Of a DNA stretch of 6,257 bases, positions 1 to 5,679 are shown one piece after another; positions within the stretch are counted from its first letter, which is position 1, and every line of letters starts with the position of its first letter. The position numbers were made by a program, and so were the translations under genes. The notes under the pieces were generated by a model. The model saw only the letters and a list, made by a program, of their open reading frames with translations. It had not been told where the DNA came from and did no database searches. Location: contig JAFDFT010000178.1 in assembly GCA_019309685.1 (NCBI GenBank), positions 1-6,257 on the forward strand, written 5' to 3'. This stretch comes from Deltaproteobacteria bacterium. GTDB lineage: Bacteria; Desulfobacterota; Desulfobacteria; Desulfobacterales; JAABPS01.

Positions 1-240
1 GATCTACGCTTCGCTCCGACAAAGCATCAAGGGTGAAGCCGTAATAATCTACTGCGAATCCTTGATAACGCAGAAGATGGGGTATCATCGGCTTTCCCGG
101 AGGGTAAATAAAATAAAAATAAAGAATGATATTTATACCTCATCTATAGAAGATATATAAAAATATGAATAAACCGAGCTATACTCTTAATCCCTATGTA
201 ATTAGTAAAAGTTTTTCATTTTATTTACGCTCATTTGAGG
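1..240 (+). repeat. Left copy of ~240-bp inverted repeat
   Basis: This copy matches the reverse complement of 3744-3981. The first 56 bases are identical and only about four differences occur in the first ~112 bases. From about 113 to 240 the match falls to roughly three quarters to four fifths, with small indels. Similarity stops abruptly after CGCTCATTTGAGG at 240. The outer part is of medium GC and holds a hairpin; the inner part is AT-rich. The window begins at the outer edge, so the true outer boundary cannot be seen. No transposase is visible, so calling the pair terminal repeats of a mobile element is only an inference. Confidence 0.93.
31..98. other. Imperfect hairpin in left repeat
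   Basis: The arms GGGTGAAGCCG and CGGCTTTCCC pair on the outside. ATCTACTGCG (47-56) and CGCAGAAGAT (69-78) pair on the inside with one mismatch. A 12-nt loop (57-68) separates them, and the 3' arm carries an asymmetric GGGG bulge (79-82). The right copy has the same fold. The bulged, long-stem shape recalls folded recombination or REP sites, but the conserved boxes of integron attC sites are not present. Confidence 0.6.
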
Positions 241-257
241 TACTACCTTATTGCTAA
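165..257 (+). pseudogene. Degenerate leader-peptide copy in left repeat
   Basis: ATG at 165 opens a 30-codon frame ending at TAA 255-257. Its start aligns codon by codon with the start of the lipoprotein gene on the other strand: SYTLNPYVISKSF here against SNTLKPYIINKGF there. A 1-nt indel near 220 puts the two copies out of frame, and the hydrophobic signal peptide and mature protein are missing. It is best read as a decayed or truncated relative of the lipoprotein 5' end. It could instead be non-coding repeat sequence that is only fortuitously open. Confidence 0.35.
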
Positions 258-375
258 GCTTTAACGCTTGATCCCGTTTCCTTATCGAACGTGTCTACTT
301 ATATATTTATGTGCGCTCCCCTTATCCTTAAAAAAAGAAAGATTATCGTCTTTTACGACCTCTTTTTATAAAGGT

Positions 376-396
376 GAGTCAAGAGCAGACTTGACC
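376..396 (-). repeat. REP-like hairpin, copy 1
   Basis: GTCAAG (378-383) and CTTGAC (390-395) form a 6-bp perfect stem around loop AGCAGA. The reverse complement matches the 21 bases at 3121-3141 at 19 positions. Short hairpins with a GGTCAAG/CTTGACC stem resemble repetitive extragenic palindromes of the type mobilised by REP-associated Y1 transposases. That class assignment is from memory of the motif, and no such transposase lies here. The rest of 258-483 shows no convincing gene. Confidence 0.6.
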
Positions 397-483
397 GCTT
401 TGCTGGGATCAACTTCTCTGCAGGCCAAAACGCCCAAATTCAGCCAGTGACCTCCCCCACAAAATCATGCGATTGAGTTTGGC

Positions 484-513
484 TTGACATACAAGGGTGG
501 ATTTTGCTAAACT
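484..513 (+). promoter_or_regulatory. Candidate sigma-70 promoter for the URO-D/symporter pair
   Basis: A perfect -35 box TTGACA (484-489) is followed after 18 nt by TAAACT (508-513), which matches four of six -10 positions. A TG two bases upstream of it makes an extended -10. The start would lie near 520, leaving a leader of about 95 nt before ATG 616. The leader holds an inverted repeat at 544-566. Confidence 0.5.
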
Positions 514-543
514 CCGTTTCCCAAAAGAAAGTTCTTGTCAATA

Positions 544-566
544 AGGTAACAAACTAAACCTTACCT
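544..566 (+). repeat. Small inverted repeat in the 5' leader
   Basis: AGGTAA (544-549) and TTACCT (561-566) form a 6-bp stem with an 11-nt loop. An overlapping alternative pairs AAGGT (543-547) with ACCTT (558-562). It could be an operator or an mRNA hairpin upstream of the URO-D-like gene. The function is unknown, and the element is short enough to be chance. Confidence 0.25.
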
Positions 567-615
567 GGCTGGAATTTGATAGTGAGTCCGGTAGTTACTA
601 ATAACGGAGATGACA

Positions 616-716
616 ATGAATGGTAAAGAACGAATGCTGACGATCGAGTACCGCATTGGGAACTGGCCTACAACGAATCTTCAATCATCAATATCGCGCG
701 GCATTTCACCTCTGAT
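616..716 (+). pseudogene. Frameshifted 5' end of the URO-D-like gene
   Basis: GGAG at 606-609 lies six bases before ATG 616, which starts MNGKERML, the usual opening of this family. The ATG at 610 abuts the GGAG and is less likely. The frame then leaves the gene. The downstream frame, open from 627, reads NADDRVPHWELAYNESSI and on into the main ORF, including the family's DRVP segment. That frame is closed upstream by TAA 624-626, so no single frame joins the two parts. Homologues normally have a few residues between KERML and DRVP; those are absent, so a short deletion around GAATGCTGAC (632-641) is the likely cause. Confidence 0.75.
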
Positions 717-1679
717 GTGCCGGAAATCGATTATATTCAGAGAATGGACCTGGATTCCAAAATCAAGCTTTTTGACGTGGCGGTGCGGGTGATCGAAGAA
801 ATTGATGTGGATGGGATTACCATGAGGGTTTTTTCCGAATCTGAATTCTTCAACGATACCGATTATAAGGATAACCAGGGAGTCGTTTATCGGGTGGATC
901 CGGTTGGAGAATCCGTGGTGATCGGCGGACCGATTTCCCAGGAGAGTGATTTAGAAACGTTCAAACTGCCAAAGATCAAGGAAACCGATCTGTTAGCCCT
1001 CAGCTATTGCGTTGAAAAACTGGGTAAAAACAGGGCGATTGTGTTAAGCCTTCAATGCCCCTTTCGACGCAGCTGGAACTTGGTGGGCGGAATGACCAAT
1101 CTACTCCTCCACTACATGGATCATCCCCAGTTTGTGCACAAAATCGCTCGCATGGTGACAGATTCTACACTGGAAGCCATTGATATGGGACTTGAACTGG
1201 GAGCAGATATTATCTCCCTGGACGGTGATCTGGCCTTTAATACCAATACAATCATGTCGCCCGAGCAATTCAGGGAATATATAAAACCCTACTATATTGA
1301 AATTGTGAACTATGTTCATAACAAGGGGCATAAGATATTTAAGCATACCGACGGCAATCACTCAATAATTACAGAAGATCTCGTTGAAATCGGATTTGAC
1401 GGCTTACATCCCATTCAACCCCAGTGCCTGGATATCGGTCATATGAAAAAAGAGATCGGTCAAAGAATCTGTTTAATGGGTAACATTGACTGTATGAAGA
1501 CCCTTGTCAGCAAAAGTCTCGCTGAAGTGGAAGAAGAGGTAAAACAAACCATTGAAATCGCCGCTCCGGGTGGAGGCTATATTCTGGCCTCTTCCAATAC
1601 TATTCATCCCGGGGTTAAAGCTGAAAATTACATCGCCATGGTAAAGGCTGCCCACAAGTACGGGGTTTACAATTCCTAA
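717..1679 (+). CDS. Uroporphyrinogen decarboxylase-superfamily protein (5' frameshifted)
   Basis: This is a URO-D/methyltransferase-superfamily TIM-barrel protein. True URO-D decarboxylates uroporphyrinogen III; relatives such as MtaA, MtbA and CmuA move methyl groups to or from corrinoid or thiol carriers. The tail SSNTIHPGVKAENYIAMVKA (292-311), GNIDC (255-259) and HTDGN (210-214) are family landmarks. In MtaA-type enzymes a His-x-Cys motif and a later Cys hold zinc. Here the first is His210-Thr-Asp212 and the later cysteine region reads ASSNTI, so zinc chemistry of that kind is doubtful. The 320-residue frame opens with GTG 717 without a ribosome binding site. The true start is probably ATG 616, giving about 355 residues before the frameshift. 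It is probably co-transcribed with the symporter 47 bp downstream. Substrate is unknown. It may be inactive if the frameshift is real, because the lost N-terminus carries the DRVP segment. Confidence 0.85.
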   Translation: MPEIDYIQRMDLDSKIKLFDVAVRVIEEIDVDGITMRVFSESEFFNDTDYKDNQGVVYRVDPVGESVVIGGPISQESDLETFKLPKIKETDLLALSYCVEKLGKNRAIVLSLQCPFRRSWNLVGGMTNLLLHYMDHPQFVHKIARMVTDSTLEAIDMGLELGADIISLDGDLAFNTNTIMSPEQFREYIKPYYIEIVNYVHNKGHKIFKHTDGNHSIITEDLVEIGFDGLHPIQPQCLDIGHMKKEIGQRICLMGNIDCMKTLVSKSLAEVEEEVKQTIEIAAPGGGYILASSNTIHPGVKAENYIAMVKAAHKYGVYNS

Positions 1680-1726
1680 CTTATACCCCATATTTCTTGA
1701 ATTACACTTAACCCGAGGTCACAGAT

Positions 1727-3106
1727 ATGCAGACGCCATTTTCATTTGATCCAATATTTACCTTTGGATCCCTATCCGTTTTTCTATTAGTCGGGATCGT
1801 TCTCAGGGCCAGAATCACTTTTTTACAGCGCTTTATCATTCCCAGCTGTTTGATTGGGGGGCTTGTCGGTCTGATTGTGATCAATATCCTACCTATTCAC
1901 TTGGATATCAAATTGTATGAAGCGTTTATCTACCATCTTTTTACCATATCCTTTATTTCAGTGGGGCTGACTGCGTTTGCTAAAGATGAAAACGAAGAAA
2001 AAAAAGAGCCCGGACCCGGGGCGAAAACCATACTAAGAGGCGCACTCTGGGGAGGATTAATGCAGGGTGTCGCGTTGCCCTCCCAGGCTATTCTTGGGTG
2101 TGCCCTGGTTATGATATTCGGATTCTTTGGAATGGAGCTGTTTCCCACCTTTGGTCTTTTCGCACCTTTAGGATTTACTCAGGGGCCCGGGCAGGCCTTA
2201 TCCTTTGGCAAAGTATGGGAGGGATTTGGATTTGAGAATGCAGCCACTATTGGGCTAATATTTGCGGCCTTAGGCTTCGCATTTGCTTTTTTTGTGGGTG
2301 TCCCCATGGTAAATTGGGGAATGAAGAAGATCAGAGGATCTAACGAAAAACTGCTGTTACCCGAAGAAATCCTCAAGGGGTATTTCCCGCCTCATATTAA
2401 AAAAGAATCCGCCGGATATCAAAGCACCCACTCATCAAATGTGGATTCACTGGCATTCCAGTCGGCGCTGGTGGGCATGGTGTTCTTGATGACCTATGGA
2501 TTTGTTACCCTACTGAATATGGTCATGTCTGAAACGCTTTCCAAATTGATGTGGGGCTTTATCTTCTTTTTTGGGTTGCTGATCGCACTGCTTCTGGGGC
2601 TTGTACTTAAAAAAATAGGCCTTGTTTTTCTGATAGATAAACGCCTGCAAAAAAGAATCACCGGTTGGTCCATCGATTTTTTGATAATTGCCACAATTAT
2701 GGCCATCAAACCCGCTATTGTCGTTCAATATGTGGTGCCCATCGTTATTATTTCTCTGTTGGCCGGTATCATAACGACAGTTATATTCGTGTTCTTCGGA
2801 AACCGCCTGGAAGGATACAACCTGCAAAGGATGGTGCTCTCCTACGGTACCTGCACAGGGACATTGTCAAGTGGATTGTTGTTGTTGCGAATGACCGATC
2901 CGGACTTTGATTCTCCGGTGGCAATTGAAGCTGGCATTTTGGCCCTGACAGCGGCACCAGTGGTTGTGGTCTCCATGGTGCTGGTCAATGCTAAGTTTCT
3001 GTTCGGTTGGGAAATCGTCCACATTATGCTGGCTTTTTCAGGTATCCTCATTCTAAATCTGGTTCTCTTGAAAATCACCAAACTTTGGGGAGTTCCGAAG
3101 TTTTAA
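1727..3106 (+). CDS. Sodium/glutamate symporter (GltS)-family transporter
   Basis: This is an inner-membrane secondary transporter of about ten or more hydrophobic segments, 459 residues long, somewhat longer than typical GltS (about 400). Visible landmarks are IPSCLIGGLVG (38-48), which matches the re-entrant segment after the first helix; FAPLGFTQGPGQALSFG (145-161), a glycine-rich motif of the first half; and YGTCTGTLSSGLLLLRMTDP (373-392), the corresponding GTGT...LLR..DP motif of the second half. A charged loop (86-100) and a hydrophilic centre (199-240) separate the halves. ATG 1727 is preceded by GAGGT at 1715-1719 with 7-nt spacing. GltS proteins import glutamate with sodium, but this divergent member sits behind a URO-D-like gene, so its substrate may be another carboxylate or amino-acid derivative. 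That substrate idea is inference. Confidence 0.88.
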   Translation: MQTPFSFDPIFTFGSLSVFLLVGIVLRARITFLQRFIIPSCLIGGLVGLIVINILPIHLDIKLYEAFIYHLFTISFISVGLTAFAKDENEEKKEPGPGAKTILRGALWGGLMQGVALPSQAILGCALVMIFGFFGMELFPTFGLFAPLGFTQGPGQALSFGKVWEGFGFENAATIGLIFAALGFAFAFFVGVPMVNWGMKKIRGSNEKLLLPEEILKGYFPPHIKKESAGYQSTHSSNVDSLAFQSALVGMVFLMTYGFVTLLNMVMSETLSKLMWGFIFFFGLLIALLLGLVLKKIGLVFLIDKRLQKRITGWSIDFLIIATIMAIKPAIVVQYVVPIVIISLLAGIITTVIFVFFGNRLEGYNLQRMVLSYGTCTGTLSSGLLLLRMTDPDFDSPVAIEAGILALTAAPVVVVSMVLVNAKFLFGWEIVHIMLAFSGILILNLVLLKITKLWGVPKF

Positions 3107-3119
3107 AGGGAAAATGAAG

Positions 3120-3141
3120 GGGTCAAGTCTGTTCTTGACCC
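3120..3141 (+). repeat. REP-like hairpin, copy 2 / possible terminator
   Basis: GGGTCAAG and CTTGACCC form a perfect 8-bp stem around loop TCTGTT, 13 bp after the symporter stop. It matches the copy at 376-396 in inverted orientation with two differences in 21 bases. There is no clean T-run after it, so intrinsic termination would be weak. A REP-type palindrome that also protects or ends the mRNA fits better. The rest of 3142-3239 holds no gene; it is the convergent gap to the lipoprotein gene. Confidence 0.7.
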
Positions 3142-3239
3142 ACCTTCTATTTAACTTCATATTTTAAGGTTTGGTCCTGAGCATCCCAATTTTCCAACGT
3201 CAATATTTCACTATCGTCCCCTAAACCTCTAAAATTTAA

Positions 3240-3809
3240 TTAGTACATACTCCGGAGTTGTTCACACTCAGTATCATCGATTGTATACCAAAGTTTACCT
3301 TTTTTAACGAAGCATATTACTTGATTATTGTAATGTTCAATATCACCGGTTTTAGGATACATTGATTCTAATTCATCTATAAATTTATCAATTGGACTAT
3401 TTGGCAATTTACCTTCTTTTTTATTCAATTTATATTTTTTGATGCCATAGTAAAACGCACTTTCAACTATATTCTCTTTTTTTGGTTCACAATCCTCTTT
3501 ATATGTAAGAATAAGATTGTATTCAAAAATATGTACGGGTCTCTTATTTTTATCTTCTTCTTGTTTCCAATTGTTTATGTGCTCAACATTTACTTCTACA
3601 CCGTTTTCTTTACTTGGACAGTCATATATCAAACTTTTTAACTCTTTTTGTTTTATGAAATTGTTTACTGTCTCAAAATCCGGTTTACTACCACAACTAA
3701 TTAAAAGAATTAAACTCAAAGATAGTATGCAAATTAATTTAAACCTCAAATGAGCGTTAATAAATTGAAAACCTTTATTAATTATGTATGGTTTAAGGGT
3801 ATTGCTCAT
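3240..3809 (-). CDS. Small AT-rich lipoprotein of unknown function
   Basis: The family is not recognised. The 189-residue frame has a hydrophobic segment ending in LLISC, a good lipobox with Cys39, so the mature protein is probably lipid-anchored. It is lysine- and glutamate-rich, with four more cysteines (64, 107, 166, 182) that could form two disulfides outside the cytoplasm. Residues 1-22 lie before the signal peptide and are encoded entirely inside the inverted repeat. A TTG at codon 21 (3749-3747) would give a canonical short signal peptide, but neither start has a clear Shine-Dalgarno site. Low GC compared with the symporter, and convergence on it, suggest separate acquisition. The coding frame with a signal peptide and stop is convincing; the role is open. 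Confidence 0.72.
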   Translation of the reverse strand: MSNTLKPYIINKGFQFINAHLRFKLICILSLSLILLISCGSKPDFETVNNFIKQKELKSLIYDCPSKENGVEVNVEHINNWKQEEDKNKRPVHIFEYNLILTYKEDCEPKKENIVESAFYYGIKKYKLNKKEGKLPNSPIDKFIDELESMYPKTGDIEHYNNQVICFVKKGKLWYTIDDTECEQLRSMY

Positions 3810-3981
3810 TTTATTCAGGTTTTTATATATCTTTTATAGAAGAGGTATAAATAGCATTTTTAGTTTCATTTTATTTACCCTGCGGGAAAGCCGATAATAC
3901 CCCATCTTCTGCGTTATCAAGGGGTCGCAGTAGATTATTACGGCTTCACCCTTGATGCTTTGTCGGAGCGAAGCGTAGATC
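3744..3981 (-). repeat. Right copy of ~240-bp inverted repeat
   Basis: This is the reverse-orientation partner of 1-240. The outer edge lies at or beyond 3981 (GATC) and the inner edge at 3744. It overlaps the first 22 codons of the lipoprotein gene and supplies its upstream region, including AT-rich TATATAAA-like stretches between about 3820 and 3840 that could act as a -10. The outer ~112 bases match the left copy at about 96%, the inner part far less. Confidence 0.93.
3884..3951. other. Imperfect hairpin in right repeat
   Basis: This is the counterpart of 31-98. It pairs slightly better than the left copy because the single change opposite TAATA restores pairing. Two further differences fall in the loop. 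Changes that keep or improve the stem hint that the fold, not just the sequence, matters, but two copies are too few to prove it. Confidence 0.6.
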
Positions 3982-4015
3982 CCGTCGCCTGGGAAGCTGG
4001 AGCATTCTCAACTTT

Positions 4016-4030
4016 CGCTCAATTGAGGTA
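4016..4030 (+). repeat. Third copy of the repeat's inner-edge motif
   Basis: CGCTCAATTGAGGTA matches CGCTCATTTGAGGTA at 228-242 in 14 of 15 bases, and the right repeat ends in the same motif in inverted orientation (from 3744). The core CTCAATTGAG is a perfect 10-bp palindrome. It lies just outside the right repeat and could mark a junction or remnant of a further repeat unit; it may also be chance. Confidence 0.35.
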
Positions 4031-4047
4031 TACATTGTTTTTCCTAT

Positions 4048-4062
4048 TTCAGACATTCTGAA
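4048..4062. terminator. Hairpin downstream of the CMD-family gene
   Basis: TTCAGA and TCTGAA form a perfect 6-bp stem with a 3-nt loop, about 40 bp after the stop of the minus-strand CMD gene. It is AT-rich and lacks a clear U-tract on the minus strand, so it is at best a weak terminator. Nothing else is recognisable in 4031-4103. Confidence 0.25.
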
Positions 4063-4103
4063 TCTGATTTCAAAGTTTTTAATCTAATAAATTTCACTGT
4101 TTC

Positions 4104-4655
4104 CTAAACCTCATTTACATATCCTTCCTCTAATTGGACACCAAATGTGTTCAGAGCCATTGATACAAGATTGTAATTTCCTACAGCAAATACGATATCC
4201 ATCAATTGCTGTTGATTGAACTTTTGGGAAAGTGTATTCCAGGTGTCATCTGAAATAAAGCAATCATTAAGAAGTTCCTCAACAGCCCTAAGAAGACTTC
4301 GATCAACAGCTGACCATACTTGGGCATCGGGTCCATGTTTAATTGCTTCAATTTCTTCCTGAGTTAGCCCTTCTCTTTTCCCTATTTCCACATGATGAGC
4401 CCATTCATAACCTGCCCGACACAGCCATCCTGTTCTTAAAATAGCCATTTCTCTTTCTCTTCCCGGAAGAGACGATTTGTTCAAAACATGATTGGCGAAC
4501 ACCATCCAGCGTTTCATCAGTTTTGTATGATGAATAATCGTTTTATGGATATTCGGTGGAACCAGATCCGGAAAATTACGGTTCATAATTTGATTTTGCT
4601 CTTTATCCCAGTCAGATTGCTCCATCATTTCAACACGTGGTTTCGATAGTCTCAT
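4104..4655 (-). CDS. Carboxymuconolactone decarboxylase (CMD)-family protein
   Basis: This is a 183-residue all-helical AhpD/CMD-like protein. The core LPGREREMAILRTGWLC (63-79) followed by AGYEWAHHVEIGKREGLTQE (81-100) matches the family's helix pair with the conserved Glu and the YEW..H motif; a second helical bundle follows. Members include gamma-carboxymuconolactone decarboxylase and AhpD-type peroxidase partners. AhpD needs a Cys-x-x-Cys pair, but here only Cys79 lies near the site, so a two-cysteine AhpD reaction is unlikely and the function is open. AAGGAGG (4662-4668 on the plus strand) lies 6 nt before ATG 4655, an excellent start. It is on the same strand as the GST gene, 172 bp downstream of it, so co-transcription is possible but the gap is wide. 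Confidence 0.85.
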   Translation of the reverse strand: MRLSKPRVEMMEQSDWDKEQNQIMNRNFPDLVPPNIHKTIIHHTKLMKRWMVFANHVLNKSSLPGREREMAILRTGWLCRAGYEWAHHVEIGKREGLTQEEIEAIKHGPDAQVWSAVDRSLLRAVEELLNDCFISDDTWNTLSQKFNQQQLMDIVFAVGNYNLVSMALNTFGVQLEEGYVNEV

Positions 4656-4681
4656 TTGTTTCCTCCTTGATTCAGAAATTA

Positions 4682-4704
4682 GGGACGTCCTTGACTAATT
4701 GGAC
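4682..4704. repeat. Possible REP remnant between the CMD and GST genes
   Basis: GGACGTCC (4683-4690) is a perfect palindrome, followed after 10 nt by GGAC, so GTCC can also pair across TTGACTAATT. The GGGACGTCCTTGAC wording resembles repeats seen near Y1-type transposases, but this is a recollection, not a comparison. Elsewhere in 4705-4827 no gene or clear terminator is seen. Confidence 0.2.
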
Positions 4705-4827
4705 TTATTAATTTGCAAACGATAAAGCGTTTTAGCGACTCCGCCCTTGTGCCTTTTCCCTCCAGCAAAATAGAGCCAGCCCTGCGGAGAAGGGAGAGAG
4801 TCCGAAAATATTTAAGTTACAGAAATG

Positions 4828-5487
4828 CTAATCTGAAACCAGGCTTCCGAGCCATGTTCCGTTTTCTTCGATTCTGCGTTTGAAAATATTACCCAGATCG
4901 GGCAAAATTGATTTCTGAACACTTTCCCTGGCAAATAGATTGTTTTTCCATTCCTTCGCTTTTGGAAGGCCGGTGAAAATATCGAGTGATTCATCGATTC
5001 CGCTTATCCAGTCAAGGCGTGTAAAAGCAGGGGTTGCGGCAGCATCGACAAGACTGAATCGGCCCCCGTTGAAAAGCGGCCCATCGATCTCGCTTTCCGC
5101 TCTTAAGAGCCTTTTTTGGAGGCTTTTTGCGGTTTTGCGCGCGTCGCCCTCGTTCGTTGACGAATAGATCATGTAAACATCGGCATAGGTTTCGGCCATG
5201 AAATCGCGCCACATGCGGATGTAGGCCCTTTCGACCGGATTGCCCGGCATCATCCCGGATTCGTGAACTTCATTTAGATACTCATTGATGATTGCGGATT
5301 CGAAAATGTTGACTTTTTCAGGTGTCTGAAGAACAGGTACTTTCCCTGTGGGTGAGATGTCAAGGAACCAGTCAGGTCTGTTTTGAAGGTCAATATTCTC
5401 CAGGTCGTATTGGATGCCAATTTCATTAAGCACTACCACGCAGCGCTGTACATACGGTCAAAGATCGAAACTGATAATTCTGTACAT
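4828..5487 (-). CDS. Selenocysteine-containing glutathione S-transferase (predicted)
   Basis: This is a soluble GST of 219 residues with an in-frame TGA at codon 10 (5460-5458). From ATG 5487 it reads MYRIISFDL-TGA-PYVQRC and continues without a break to TAG at 4828. Cysteine is expected at the TGA in Cys-type GSTs (LCPYVQR), so the TGA replaces the catalytic residue. Further landmarks are the cis-proline in KVPVL (49-53), the glutathione-binding FESA (62-65), and the helix-6 capping box S-x-x-D in FSLVDAAATP (144-153). AAGGAG lies 6 nt before the ATG, supporting this start; a start after the TGA (GTG 5439) would delete the active site and first strand. A SECIS-like hairpin follows the TGA. 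Predicted Sec-containing GSTs are known from bacterial selenoproteome surveys. The likely role is glutathione- or thiol-dependent redox or detoxification. The alternative is a nonsense mutation. Confidence 0.85.
5429..5447 (-). promoter_or_regulatory. Candidate bacterial SECIS element
   Basis: In the mRNA, AGCGCU and AGUGCU pair over six positions (one G-U) around the 7-nt loop GCGUGGU. The stem starts 11 nt after the UGA and the loop spans nt 17-23, with GGU at 21-23. Bacterial SECIS elements sit directly after the UGA inside the coding region and carry a G-U in the apical loop for SelB. In E. coli fdhF that G-U lies only two bases closer to the UGA, and a U six bases upstream of it is matched here as well. 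The fold was drawn by eye. Confidence 0.7.
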
Positions 5488-5493
5488 GGCACT

Positions 5494-5499
5494 CTCCTT
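5494..5499 (-). promoter_or_regulatory. Ribosome binding site deciding the GST start
   Basis: AAGGAG on the minus strand, 6 nt before ATG 5487. It places initiation upstream of the TGA, which is the key argument that the TGA is meant to be read through. No comparable site precedes codon 17. Confidence 0.8.
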
Positions 5500-5518
5500 T
5501 TTGATAAAGGGCTCATTT

Positions 5519-5531
5519 AAAGTAGTACTTT
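5519..5531. promoter_or_regulatory. Palindrome upstream of the GST gene
   Basis: AAAGTA-G-TACTTT is a perfect 6-bp inverted repeat about 32 bp before the GST start codon. The position suits a repressor or activator site. No convincing -35/-10 pair could be assigned around it. Nothing else is recognisable from 5532 to 5679. Confidence 0.3.
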
Positions 5532-5679
5532 CAATCCATCCAGGGCTCAGTGCAGGATAAAAAAAATCAGTTGATGAAGAGAATAAAAAACATGTCGGGC
5601 ATCGAAAATACCAAGCGAGACGATACATAATAAGTATCTAAAAATCAAGTAAATTTCTATTCTAAAGAAAGTGTAGAGA

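Noticed and set aside
31..98. Integron attC site
   Set aside because: The hairpin is attC-like in size, but the RYYYAAC and GTTRRRY end boxes are absent and no integrase or cassette array is visible.
268..450. TTG-initiated 60-codon frame with a short hydrophobic stretch
   Set aside because: It has no ribosome binding site, runs through the REP-like hairpin at 376-396, and its composition is not protein-like after the first 30 codons. At most it is a remnant of a gene once attached to the left repeat.
624..626. Selenocysteine or other recoding at the stop codon in the URO-D frame
   Set aside because: The stop is TAA, not TGA, and the residues before it in that frame do not resemble the family.
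616..716. Programmed frameshifting in the URO-D-like gene
   Set aside because: No slippery heptamer is present, and residues expected between the two frames are missing, which fits a deletion better.
3847..3870. 11-codon leader peptide (MKLKMLFIPLL) upstream of the lipoprotein gene in the right repeat
   Set aside because: The equivalent ATG is lost in the left copy, and there is no attenuator structure to go with it.
5439..5439. GTG at codon 17 as the true GST start
   Set aside because: No Shine-Dalgarno site precedes it and it would remove the first beta strand and active site. The ATG at 5487 has an ideal site and a GST-like N-terminus.
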